Assembly (NCBI GenBank): GCA_039621445.1
Contig: CP154954.1
Span: forward strand, 70,894,150 to 70,958,149
From: Euglena gracilis
Taxonomy: Eukaryota > Euglenida > Euglenophyceae > Euglenales
Direction of reading: 5' to 3'
Length of the DNA stretch: 64,000 nucleotides
The position numbers were made by a program, and so were the translations under genes. The stretch's first letter is position 1. Each line of letters starts with the position of its first letter. Under the pieces are notes generated by a model. That model was given only the letters and a program-made list of their open reading frames with translations. It was not told the DNA's origin and did not search any database. This document shows, piece after piece, positions 44,041 to 56,551 of this stretch.

Positions 44041-44254
44041 ATGGCCGGGCATTTGGGCCGGTGGGAGAGAGGGAGTTATCGTGGGAATTCCAGGGTACCC
44101 TGCTTCCTCACTGGTGTATCGCGCCTTACATTCTTTCCCCATTCCACGCATTTCAACAGCTCAACCATCCCACAGTCTTGCATGTTCGGCTCACGGATCA
44201 CACCAATGCAAAAGAAGTCTGCACTTGTTATTTTGCCCTGCACCGTGGGAAAAC

Positions 44255-44287
<33 letters not shown>

Positions 44288-45413
44288 CTATATATCTATC
44301 TATCTATATATATATCTATCTATATATCTATCTATATATATATAGTTTATATACATATAATATATATATGTATATATGTATATATATGTATATATGTATA
44401 TATATGTATATATGTATATATATGTATATATATAATATATATATGTTGTTGTTGTTGTTGTTGTTGTTTTGGGGAGGCTGTGTATTGCTGTGTACGTACC
44501 AGTGGTGGACGTCGGGGGTCTTCCTCGCGAATCACCGGGAAACTTAATTGTGAATGCCATCAGCTGGATGGGGCTTCTGGGCGGGGCCCTCTAGAAGGGG
44601 GCGTTCTTTTGTTTCATCTCACCCAGCCCTTGGGCCTCAGCCGTAGATGGCAGTTTTCGATAAAAGATTCGATTTTCGGTGGGTGGGGCCCCCCCCCCCC
44701 ACCCGCTGAACCTGGCGATCCAGACGACCCCACCTGCCAAGGGAGCCGGACTGACCCAGGTCAACCTGCAACCCCCCAAAAAGGTCGTATTTTTCTTTCG
44801 GCAATTTTTTTGACAAATTTTTAACTTAATTTGAATTTATCCAACAGTGCCAGAATTGGCACTTTTGTCCCCATTTTGGGCATTTTTTTTTCTAGCTCGG
44901 AGCTTTCTGTGGAGCCAAAAATCGGTAATCAAAGACCGCGTCACAGTTTGTAGGTATGGGGGTGCCCCCCTGCCCCACCTCCCCCCTTCTGCAGGGGGGG
45001 CTTCGACCCACCACCTACCCCGCTTGTCTAAGCACCACCCTTGTCTAAGCACCTCCCTCTGGTGCTTACCCATCTTTTTAAAGGTCATCTTCTCAGGGAG
45101 GCTTGTACAGAAATTTCTCGAAAATTTGTAAATTTTAAAAACTTCTGAAACTTGATATGGTGAGATACTGTTGATGTTTGCATCCAGATGCTTGAAAGTG
45201 TGGAACTTCAAAACAAGGGAAATTTTTCCTTTTCGGCACGATCACGGGATTTTTTTTGCGCTAAAAAAATCCCCCTTGTCTTGTGAGCACCCCCCCCCAC
45301 CCAGTGCTTACCCATATTTTGTGCAAATTAAGCACCACCCCCTGGTGCTTCACCATGTGTTCCGGTGCTCCGGCAAGGGGGGAGGTAAGTGGCGTCCTGC
45401 CCGTCTGCCACAG
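43640..45413. other. Region upstream of the split gene; microsatellites, no supported exon
   Basis: Contains a (GT)n tract (about 43967-44038), TATATC/TATATG repeats (44260-44440), a (GTT)n run (about 44445-44467) and ordinary DNA. Open frames on + at 43674-43960 and 44100-44230 have mild coding character, but I found no junction to the gene at 45421. A promoter cannot be identified by eye. Confidence 0.4.
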
Positions 45414-45420
45414 TCCCCCG
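45411..45420 (+). promoter_or_regulatory. Candidate spliced-leader acceptor and start context
   Basis: CTGCCACAG ends at 45413, only seven bases before the ATG at 45421. Euglenid mRNAs usually receive a spliced leader at an AG just upstream of the start, so this fits a trans-splice site. It could equally be an ordinary intron acceptor. Confidence 0.35.
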
Positions 45421-45504
45421 ATGGCCCCGTGGGACGCGGTGCGCCGGTGGGGCGCCGCTCTCCGGCGGCTGTCGCGCAGCCTGCGGTTCAGCCAGCCCGA
45501 GGTG
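45421..45504 (+). CDS. Exon 1 of the kinase-like gene
   Basis: ATG start, 28 codons, strong G/C at third positions, ending at QPEV. Content is basic and amphipathic ([19 protein letters not shown]), possibly a cytoplasmic N-terminal anchor. The following intron ends in an 8-bp stem, GCAGGCCT (45509-45516) with AGGCCTGC (46770-46777). A 4-base offset on the left and 5 on the right preserve the frame. Confidence 0.6.
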
Positions 45505-48500
45505 GAGGGCAGGCCTCGCCTCCGTCAATGACATGCTAAGCCGCCCCTCACTTAAAAAACCCCCCATCCTGTTACTCCCCCACTGATAACCCCCCCCCCC
45601 CCCCCTGGGCCCAACCTGGCTTATAACTCCCCCCACGAGGGAAAAATGAAGAAGAAGCAATAGGCAAAAAGTTGCCAAAATCACACAGTTTGCAAAAAAA
45701 CAAGTGTGGCGAGTCTGTATGGAAATGACGGTTCACTCCCCAACTCCAACCAATCGTTGACCTTCTGATGTTCGTGCAATCGACTTTGATCGCCTTTTCC
45801 CCCCAGCGTCACCATGAAAAAACAAACAGAAAGTTTGTTTAGCCAAGAGGGGCAATATTGAGGCTTTCACAGTTGCATTCTTTTGGTAATTTTTAAGGAA
45901 TTGTGTTATTTTCGGGAAGTTTTGTCACATATTTTATTATTGCCGAGGTATTTTTTTTTGCGTCTTGTGCAACACGAAATGCTTTTTCGTAAAATGGGAC
46001 TGTTAAGCACAAGCTTAAGTGAACCACCTTTTACACCGAAACTGCACAAAAGGTGGTTCCTTGTCGTTGTTGTTAAGGGCATGGTTGACATACTTGTGCA
46101 AACGATCGTGCCTTAGATAGGAAGGGGGGCTGGGTGCAAAAAATGAGAAACCAGAGTTTGCCTTCCTCTATCTAAGACAGCAGTTTTTTTTTGTGGTGAA
46201 GTCCTTGTGCAGCAGCACGCTTTTCTCCTCCCCAGGAGGGCTGTCTTTTTTCAATTAAAAATGAAAATGACCATGTTTCATACACCCATCTTTTTTGTTT
46301 CTACTCATGAAAGTGGCACCCACCAAAGGAATTTTTCCTTTGTTTTTGATGGCTGAGGGGGGTGTTCGCCCCCCCCCCCCCACTCCCCCACAAACCTTCC
46401 CATTCAGCCTGAAATTTTGGTCGGTGCAGATTTTAGTCTGTCTATGGAGTGTTTGGTCCAGACCAAACACCCTACAAGTAAATCTTTACACGTTTACTTG
46501 CCAAACCTTTTGAGTGGGTGGTGTATGATTTGGTGTAAAAAAAAAGTTTCAAAAGCGGTTTAAAGTTAAAGTTAAGTTTCAAACCTGGAACGCCGAACTT
46601 GTTTGTGCCCAAAATGCTCTTCAATGCTGGTTTTGCCGAACTATTGGCTGTTTTAATTTTGTACCTTTTGTTTTGTTCAGGGTAGACGGCTGCCCCCAAC
46701 CCCTGTTGGGGGGAGGGAGCTGGACTCACTCCCCACCTGGCCTCTCCGTCGAGCTCGGTTGGGAAGCCAAGGCCTGCGGCCGGCACAGTTCCAGGAGGTG
46801 GATGGGCGCTTCACTATCAGCGTGGCTTACTTCTGGATGACCCTCACGGCCCTGTTCCTGTTGGTGCTCAGGCCGCGCCTCGGAAGGGTCAGGACCGTGG
46901 CCAAACATCCCCCACGTTCATCGGGTCGGTGCTGGCTACCGCGGGGGGGGGGGGGGGCACTTGGACAGGAAGAATTGGTGTGGGAAAAATATTCCTGATG
47001 TCCAATATTTTTACCGTCAGCAATTGTTCCTGATCAGATCCCCCCAGTGTTTTTGATGGTGTGTGTTCTGTCCTGTCCCCCCTATGTCCAACCCACTCTG
47101 TGTCCGGTCCCCTACAGGAGGTCTGTGACCACTCAAAACAGGGGTATCAGATTCACTTCATCTGAATCCCCCGTTTTCTTTTCAATGGCCGTCTGCATAC
47201 CCCCCAGAGAGATATTCAAATGTTGAAACAGACATAAGGATTTGAGCCTTCGATGCCGAATTTCAGATGTCAAGATATGGATATGAACCCCAGAAGTGAG
47301 GTCCCCCCCCAAGGTGAGAGAGACCCCCCCAATAAGGCCACCCTGAGCCATTGAGCACACCAATATCCAAGCATACCAAACCTTTCTAACGGCGGTTGAA
47401 AGTCCTGATTTTAAGCAAAGAATAAATGGGAATCGTTTTTTTTGGGCACAGCGTCAGTCATTCTGAAGAAACGCCTAGGGAGGCAGCCAGCCAGCAGTCT
47501 TTTTTTTTGCTGTCGAAGGATCCTTGTTCGCATAATTTGTTGATTTATGGCATTTTTATCGTTTCAATTTTATCCAGCATCTCCTTTTCAGACAACCTCA
47601 ATTTTCCAGCCTCTCGGCTAAACCTGGGGGTGGGGAGGGGCGTCGTCAAGCGACACCCTGTTTGGTATTGCTAAGACCAGAAAATGCAAAACACTCAATT
47701 CGCAAATTTGTAAATTTTGGCCACAAAATGTGAAACAACATAGGTCGATGGGGGGTTGAAAATTTTAATAATTTCCCTCTGACTCAGACCTGCCCAGGAA
47801 ACTGTCAACCTATCCCTATACTCGCTGACCTGACTAGGGGATTTCTTAAGCCGGAGGGTACCCTACCGCCCCGGGGGGGGGGTCCAGCCAGCCAGCCAGC
47901 TCAAATCCAGCCAGCGGCCCAAATTCGGGCTGGGAGCCCCCCCCCCCGGGGGGGTCGAGTGAAATAAAGTCGGGTCCAGCCCGGCCGGAGGCCGGGCCAG
48001 CCAACTGGGCTGCCCAGGTCACCTATCCCTGCATTTTTCCCTCTCACCACAGCTTCCTCCATCACAGCCCACCAGCCTTGATCTAGGTCCATCCACCAAA
48101 ATGCCGAAAATGGCCAAAAAAAATTAGAAAATTTTGTTTTTCACCGACCCAGCCCAGCCCAGCCCCCTCCAGCCCCAGACCACCCCCTCCCCCCCACCCC
48201 CCGGGGGGGTCCAGCCAGCCAGCTCAAATCCAGCCAGAAGCCTTTTTGCCAGCCGGAGGCTGGACCCCCCCCCCCCCCCGGGGGTCCTGAAGAAATCCCC
48301 TGGACCTGACACCATAGGGACCTGACACCAACCTGTACTCCCTGGTTTGCCAGGTGACAGTTTTCCGGCGGGGGGGGGTCTGAAGTGTAACAGATACACG
48401 TGGACGTGGGCCTGTGGGCAAGCTTTTTGGTTCGATGCAGCAAGTTCGGCTGGTTCCATCGGCCGGATGTGACATTTTACAAACAGGGTGCGTCACATAC

Positions 48501-51500
48501 ACATATTTTTCCTGATTGGGCAAGTGCATTGACACCATCTTTTCACCCTTTGTATTAACGCTGGCTTGTCATATTTGGCAGTGGTGTGCGGATCTGCTTT
48601 TGGAAAAACAGGTTTCTCCAGTCAGTACGCATTGGTCACCTTGTTTATACAGGTGCACCTTTTACCAAGCCTGTGCGATGTGGTTCGGTCTTTGGCCCTT
48701 AGATCACCCAAACCTTCTGTTCTTTGAAGGTGTTTCGTCTTCTCAGTCGGAACCCCATCCTTAGACGGCAAAAAGTCTCGGCAACGCACGGGCTCCCGCC
48801 AAACGGAAACCAACCACGGCGGTCCCCTGCTGCCATCTACCTGATCCCCTTCGGCCTCCTGGCTGGTGCATTTGCTGCCCTCCGGGTCCCGTACCTGAGC
48901 CCAGCGTCCCCCTTCCGCGGTGCGGTGCAGGGAAGCCAACCCCTGCATGGCCAGTCACCCCCCCCTTGGGAAGTTGTCCTCCTCTTCCTTTGTGTGCTAG
49001 CCTGTCCTCATAACCTGTCCTATTGTTCACACTCTTCAGAAGCGAAGTGGTTTTTTTGCTCATTTCCTTCATAGGCAGCAGACAGGGTTTGTTTTAGTTG
49101 GATCCCGGGGGAGGGGGGTTAGGGTGGGTGAGTCCGACCATTCCCCCGGGGGGATCCCCCCCGAGGCGGGTGGGATGTCCTTTTTTTAAAATTTTGAAAA
49201 ATTGCTATTTTTGGCATTTTTCGCGATTTTGGCCATTTTCGGGGGGAAATGAGTGGGTCCCCTGGGACCCCAGGTGTGGGTGGGAGACCCCCGGCCTGAA
49301 AAAAAAATCCGTCAGTGGAGTCCAAGGCTTTACGAGGTGGCTGAGTGGGTTCCTTTAATTTGTTCGCGTTTCGATCCTAAATGGCCCTCCGGAGACTCCC
49401 AGCCCATTGTGGGTTGGTAGGTGGGTGAACACTCTACACTGGATTTCAACAAACATTTGTGTGCCAAGACAAATTGAAATGTGTCACCATCCATGATAAT
49501 ATGGCTATTATATCAGAATATAGAAACTCATATATTATATCAGTACAATACATACATACATCAATACATACATACATACAAACATACATACATACATACA
49601 TGCATGAATGCACACACGCGTGCATACATGCACGCATGCATACATACATACATACATACATACATACATACATACATACATACATACATACATACATACA
49701 TACATACATACATACATACATACATACATACATACATACATACATACATACATACATACATACATACATACATACATACATACATACATACATACATACA
49801 TACATACATACATACATACATACATACATACATACATACGTACGTACATAGATACATACATACATACATACATACATACATACATACATGCATGCATGCA
49901 TGCATACATACATACATGCATGCATGCATACATACTGACATATATACATACGTGCATGCATACATGCATACACATATACATGCATGCATGCATGCATACA
50001 GACAGACAGACAGTCATGCATCCAGAGAGAGAGAGAGATAGATATATTGATAGATTCATAGATAGATATGTATATATGTATATATATATGTATATGTATA
50101 TGTATATATATTGTGTATGTGACATCAAAACTTTTTTTGTGTTGGTGTTCTTGCGCTAGTCCGTGGTGGAATGTCTTTGCTGCCTGCTGGAGGCCGCTGC
50201 AAACCAGGCTTACAACTACCATGCCCTATGTGCAGCGTCTGCACCGCTGCCATTTGGGCAATCCCAAAAAGTAATGTAGAGATCTGAATATCATGGATCT
50301 GTATGCCATCACCCAGGAAGGACAAATGCTGTGATGCATTCCCATTTTCTCTGTTCGACCACACACTGTGAATATGTGGTTTTGGGTTGTTTTTTTGCGA
50401 AATGTTGTGTTTCTCCGTTGCTGCTTCAGCTTCCTGTCCATCTAAGTTTTGCTCACGGTACACAGTTGATGTTAACTGTTACACTTCGTTTCACAGATAT
50501 TCGGATGGCACCGTTTCAAGGTTTTTCACATGGTGTCACTTTTTTTGGTTTTTGTGGCAGCCGTAATTTCAGTTGATAGCTTTGAGGTACAAAGGGCGTA
50601 GTGGGGAAAATAAACAGCTCACAGCTTCGGAATCCTGAGAAGTTGGACATGGAATTTGGTTGGATGGATTCCCCATGTTCAACCATGAATCAACCAAGTT
50701 CCAGGGCCCAACTCCTCGGGGATCTGGAGCTGTGAGCTGTTTATTTATTTCCCACTTGGTCTGATATTTGTGTTTTCCAAAATTTTAGCTTGTCGTATGC
50801 GGAGCACTTTTGAGGGGCTCATAACTCGGGATGGAGGGGGAGTCGGGGAAAATGAGTGGCGACCCTACTTGATGGGTGTTTCACAGGCTACAATATGGCG
50901 CATGTACGGACCTCAACAAGGCACACCACTGAAGTTACGGCTGCCGCAAAAAGCACAAAAAAACAACTGACATCACGCGAAAAACCTTGCAACAGTGCCG
51001 TGTGAATGTCTGTGAAACGCTGTGTACTCCCGCCACCCTATTGTCATCTCTATCTGTGCAATTCATGAGGAGCAGAAGCATCCAGCTTGAGGTGCTCCAG
51101 TGGGGGTGGGCCAGCAGCCTGTTTCTAACGAGGACATAATTTCCAGCCTCTGATCCGGACCCCCCCCCCACCCGGCCGTCGCTGAAGTTGTCACCTTGAG
51201 CTCGTCCACTACTCCCCGGGCAGGGGTTTCTTTATTCTTGACCCCTGGGGGGAAGGGGGGGGTAGGTTTTAGTGGGACCGGCCTAGCCCCCCCCGGGGGG
51301 GTCCCCCAGGGGAGAGGGGGGAGTGGGATATATTTTTCGGTGCCGAAATTTTTGAAAAGGTGCTATTTTTAGCATTTTTCGTGATTTTTAGCCATTTTTG
51401 GGGATAAGGCAGTGGGTTCCCCGGGACCCTTCCCCGGGGGGCCCTGGGGGTGGGTGGGCGGGGTGGACCCCCCCCTCCCTCCCCCCGGTCTTAAAAAAAA

Positions 51501-54500
51501 AACCCTGTCGCCGAGATCTTGACCTCCGCTGGCTACATGTGAAAGGGGAAAATTTCCCGAGGGAAGGGGGGCTGGTGTGGATTCTACATTCTACGTTGGT
51601 TTATTTTGGGATATTCATTAAGTTGGGTTCAGGAATACTCGAGCGGCCGCTTTTTTTCGGTTCAGAAAGAGCATTCTACGTTTCTATTTTTCCATATTTT
51701 TTATAGTCTCCCATCCCTTTTGTGCGGCCCAAAGTACCACCCCTAAATATAAACGTGTCCCAAATTTGTCCTGGCAGTCATGGCCTTGTAGGATGTTTGA
51801 CTGTCGCAATAGGAACAGGCAGGGGTGTGCCAGCGAGCTTCCTGACCATAGTCTGGGTCGCGCTGTCCGTGCCCCTCAACGTCCGGGAGGACCGGCAGGT
51901 GATCGAGGCCGCAGATTCACTTGGCTGTGGTGTGAGGGAAGAGGGGGGGGGCGACGGTTCAAGAAGGTGGATAGGCCTTCAAAAACGGTGTTTTGTTTGC
52001 TTTGACCTTGGGAGGAATGGAAGGAACTGGGGGATAGGGGGCTTTCCTCAATTTTCTGCAGGAAGCCGAAGTTGGACCCAAAGAACAACCCCCAAAAGTG
52101 TCCACCCAGGAGGTGGGTGGTGTGTGGATGCCAATATTTTTAAAAAATATCATATATACACACATATACACATACATATTTAGTTGTATATATGTACGTA
52201 TGTATATATACATATATATAATTTAACAAACTATAATATAATATAATATAATATATAAATAATATAATATAATATATATAAATATAGAATATAATATAAT
52301 ATAATATAATTAATATAAGATACTAGAATATAATAGAATATTAATAGAATATAATATAAGAAAATAATAAATATATTATATGATTATATATTATATATTA
52401 TATATAAATATTATATCTTATATGTTTTATATTATATATTATATGTTATATATTATAATTAATGTAATATCTATGTTAATAAATATTATGTTAATGCACA
52501 TATATATGCCCCCCTGCAACTTGTGAGCCCAATTGGCTGAAACAGTCGAATGTCCACAAGTGCCCACTGGAATTTGTTCCCGGGGCTTGTACCGGCTGAC
52601 TTTTCTGCTGACAAACTCCGTGGGTTGGGGGCTTACCAAGCGAATCCGTGATCGGGGCCACCACCTTGGTGGAGGTGTTTGTGGCGCTGCAGCACAACGA
52701 AGGGCCGACGGAGCACTGACAGCGACGACCACTCTGTGCCTCTCATCTGCTTTGGTTGCTCACCCGCCCCCAACACTTGTTCAGGGGGGCACCAGCCGAC
52801 CAGTCAGAGTGGGGGTTCACTGGAAAGGCCGTTGAGGGAAACACCGGGAAACCTTCCAAACCTGCCACGACATGGGCACCGGGCACCGGGCATGCCTGTG
52901 CTGACCTTTTTGGGGCAAGGAAGACCTTCCGACCCTTTGCTGGGGAAGGTCCAGAAAAGGCAAATGCACACTGAAGAATCTCGAGACCTCTGAACCTCAA
53001 TATCTCCAGAGATATCCCACGTTTTCTTTCTTTTTTTGGTGCAAATAAACAAACACATTATTTTCTCATTTCCATCATCAATGATGTATTAGATGCATGT
53101 AAATTATAATGGAAGTCAACAAATTTTTTCTTGGATTTCGTCATTTCTCTAATTCAGAGTTGCGGGGCAAAATATGTGGAGCATATTTTGCGCATATTTT
53201 GCATATCCACATATTTAATGCCTGTAGCATTTGGCCAAAAAAAGCGCATATTTGCATATTTTTCGCATATGTAGCACATAATTTTTTCCAGGATTTTCTT
53301 TGTTTCAAAGTTTCTGCATATCATTGAGCCATTTGGGACCATTTTTGACCAATTGTGGCGATTTCCTGCCCCTACGGACCATAATTGGCTACTCGGGCCT
53401 TTTTTGAGCTCTTTTTGGACCTTCATTGGCCGTTTTTTGGACATTATTTGGCCAAATCAGCTGTTATTTTAGTCATCAGGCAGTAAGGGCCTTTTTCTGT
53501 TGCAATGTCATCCTAATTTTTTAAAAGGGGGCCGGGGCAAAATGGCCCAAAAGTAGACAAAACTGGTCTAAAGTGGCCCCAAATGGTTCAAAATGGCCAC
53601 AAATTGTCCGATATGGCAGATGTGGCTGATTAAGGGCTGAAATGGCCTCACAAGGGCCTAACCTTTTATGAAGCAGGCTCACTCCAATTCTGCAGTGTGT
53701 TCTGCGCAACCGGTCCCCAAATATGGCATAAAAATATGCACAAATTATATGCAAAAATATACGTTCAATTTTTTCGGAAAATATGTGATTTTTTGAAACG
53801 GATTATTTCTGGTCGTGTCCAGGTGACCCTCGAATTTTGTTCAATTCAGAAACGACATCAATTCTGCGCTCCGTCGCTATCGTGCCAGGCTTGTCCTTCA
53901 CAAGTACCTGGCGGCAGAGCTGGGTAGGAAGTACCTCTGGTGCCGAGACGGCAGGCTTGGTCCTTTGACGGCATCCCATCACCAATTTTGATGCACTGTG
54001 ATTGCATTCTTGCCAGTTCAGTTGCCCTGAGTCCAGATTCCTTGATGGTTTTACATTCAACAAAATATATATTAATGTGCATTATTTTTTAAAGTGGAAA
54101 TTATAGTTATTTGTGTTGAATATTTAAATGAAACAGTGATCCGGATCTCTGTCCACAGAGATGCATTGGAGCTCTTCTCATCGATTGAATTGTCTTGTTT
54201 TTTTTTTGGCCTCAACCTCCATCAGCCCTACCGCCTCCCACCACGCGTTGGTCATTAATTTCTGCCATCTCGACCTCCTTCAATTCCTCAGCTTGACCCG
54301 GATCTCGATCGCCGTGTTCGCTTCTGTGCCGGTGGCCAGCAGAGCTCAGGCATTCTGCCGTCACTTTCTTTCACAAAATTTTGTGGGCAATTTTCACACA
54401 ACTACCCACGCAGTTGTGTGAACTGCGTGGGACATGCACAGGGCACATGCTGCTTTGGATGTTCTCTGGCATTCTTCCCGTCGTGCCCCATATTTTGATC

Positions 54501-55194
54501 CATAACACAGAAAATGCCACAGGAAAGCAAAGTTAATTGGAAAGTGCAGAATTGTGAACAAATGCTTGCCATTTGCGTGTGTGGGGTTTGAGCTGCAATG
54601 CGCCCCCTTCCTGCGCTTCCTTTTTATTTTTTGGTCGCTGCCAATTTTCGCCTCTGGGGCTCTCCTGCGGCAGTCGTTGTGGATCGTGTCTTTTGTTTCG
54701 CCGTTGCTGGGGGGGCAGACACTAGAAGTCCTCGTGATGTCCATCATTGTCCTCCTCTATGCCATGGGCCTCAGCCTCTACATGGTGCTACGGACTGGCG
54801 GCCCAGTGTTGCCTTTTTTTGCCGGCCCAACTACCAGCCTTTTGTTCACACAGACACACACACACACATATAGAATTATGCCATGCACAAAGTTAGCTGA
54901 AATCCCACTTGAAAAAACATATCATATGAAAAACACGGAGACATTCACGCGTGTACAAAGTAGCCCATACACCCCCTGTTTGGTCCACAAAATTTTGTCA
55001 CCGAAGTGTTCATTCGGCACAGGGGGTATGTGTATACACATTCACACATTCACACACACACACATAGACAGACAGACGTATGGACAGACATACAAAGTCC
55101 TTACTTGTCACAGTATATATATACACACACATGTATGTTTACATATACCTATACCTATACATATACATATGCATATACATATACATATACATAC

Positions 55195-55257
<63 letters not shown>

Positions 55258-55258
55258 C

Positions 55259-55306
<48 letters not shown>

Positions 55307-55388
55307 GTACATATACATATACATGTACATACACATATAGATGTACATATACATATACATATACATATACGTATACATAGACATACCA

Positions 55389-55469
<81 letters not shown>

Positions 55470-55627
55470 ACAGACAGAGACATACAGACATATACATACA
55501 TATACATATACAGACACAGAATACAGATACACTATACATATACAGAGACATATACAGAGACATATACATATACAAGACATAGACATATACATACACATAA
55601 CATATAGATATTATATATTAGACAGAG

Positions 55628-55687
<60 letters not shown>

Positions 55688-56216
55688 GCATATACGTATA
55701 CATATACATATACATACACATATACATATACAGAGAAAGAATATACATATACAGAGAAATATACATAGACATACATATACAAGACAGACAGAATACATAC
55801 ACAGATACATATACAGATACAGATACATATACATATACATATACAGAGACAGATACATATACAGAGAAGAGACATATACAGATACATATACAACATACAC
55901 AGAGACATATACATAGACATATACATATACATATACATATACAGATACACATATACAGAGACATAGACAGAGACATATACATATACATAGACATATACAT
56001 ATACATATACAGAGACATATACATATACATATACAGACACATATACATATACAGAGATATACATATACATATACATATACAGAGACATACAGAGACACAC
56101 ATATACAGAGACATACATATACATATACATATACATAGACATATACATATACAGATACAGAGACAGAGACAGAGACATATACAGAGACAGATACATACAC
56201 ATATACATATACAACA

Positions 56217-56251
<35 letters not shown>

Positions 56252-56302
56252 GACAGATACATATACATGAACATAGACATAGAGAGATACATACACAGAG
56301 AC

Positions 56303-56337
<35 letters not shown>

Positions 56338-56342
56338 GACAG

Positions 56343-56379
<37 letters not shown>

Positions 56380-56406
56380 CATACATAGACATATACTACA
56401 ACAGAC

Positions 56407-56473
<67 letters not shown>

Positions 56474-56480
56474 TATATAT

Positions 56481-56551
<71 letters not shown>

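Noticed and set aside
43674-44824. Open frames on + of up to 314 codons
   Set aside because: They run through (GT)n and (TATATG)n tracts; the short ordinary parts show no junction to the downstream gene.
49446-50222. Long open frames of Tyr/Ile/His or Cys/Met/Val repeats
   Set aside because: Translation of the CATA microsatellite; present on both strands.
54230-54350. Extra membrane exon between exons 5 and 6
   Set aside because: Coding-like hydrophobic run, but no terminal stems give an in-frame join on either side; kept only as an alternative.
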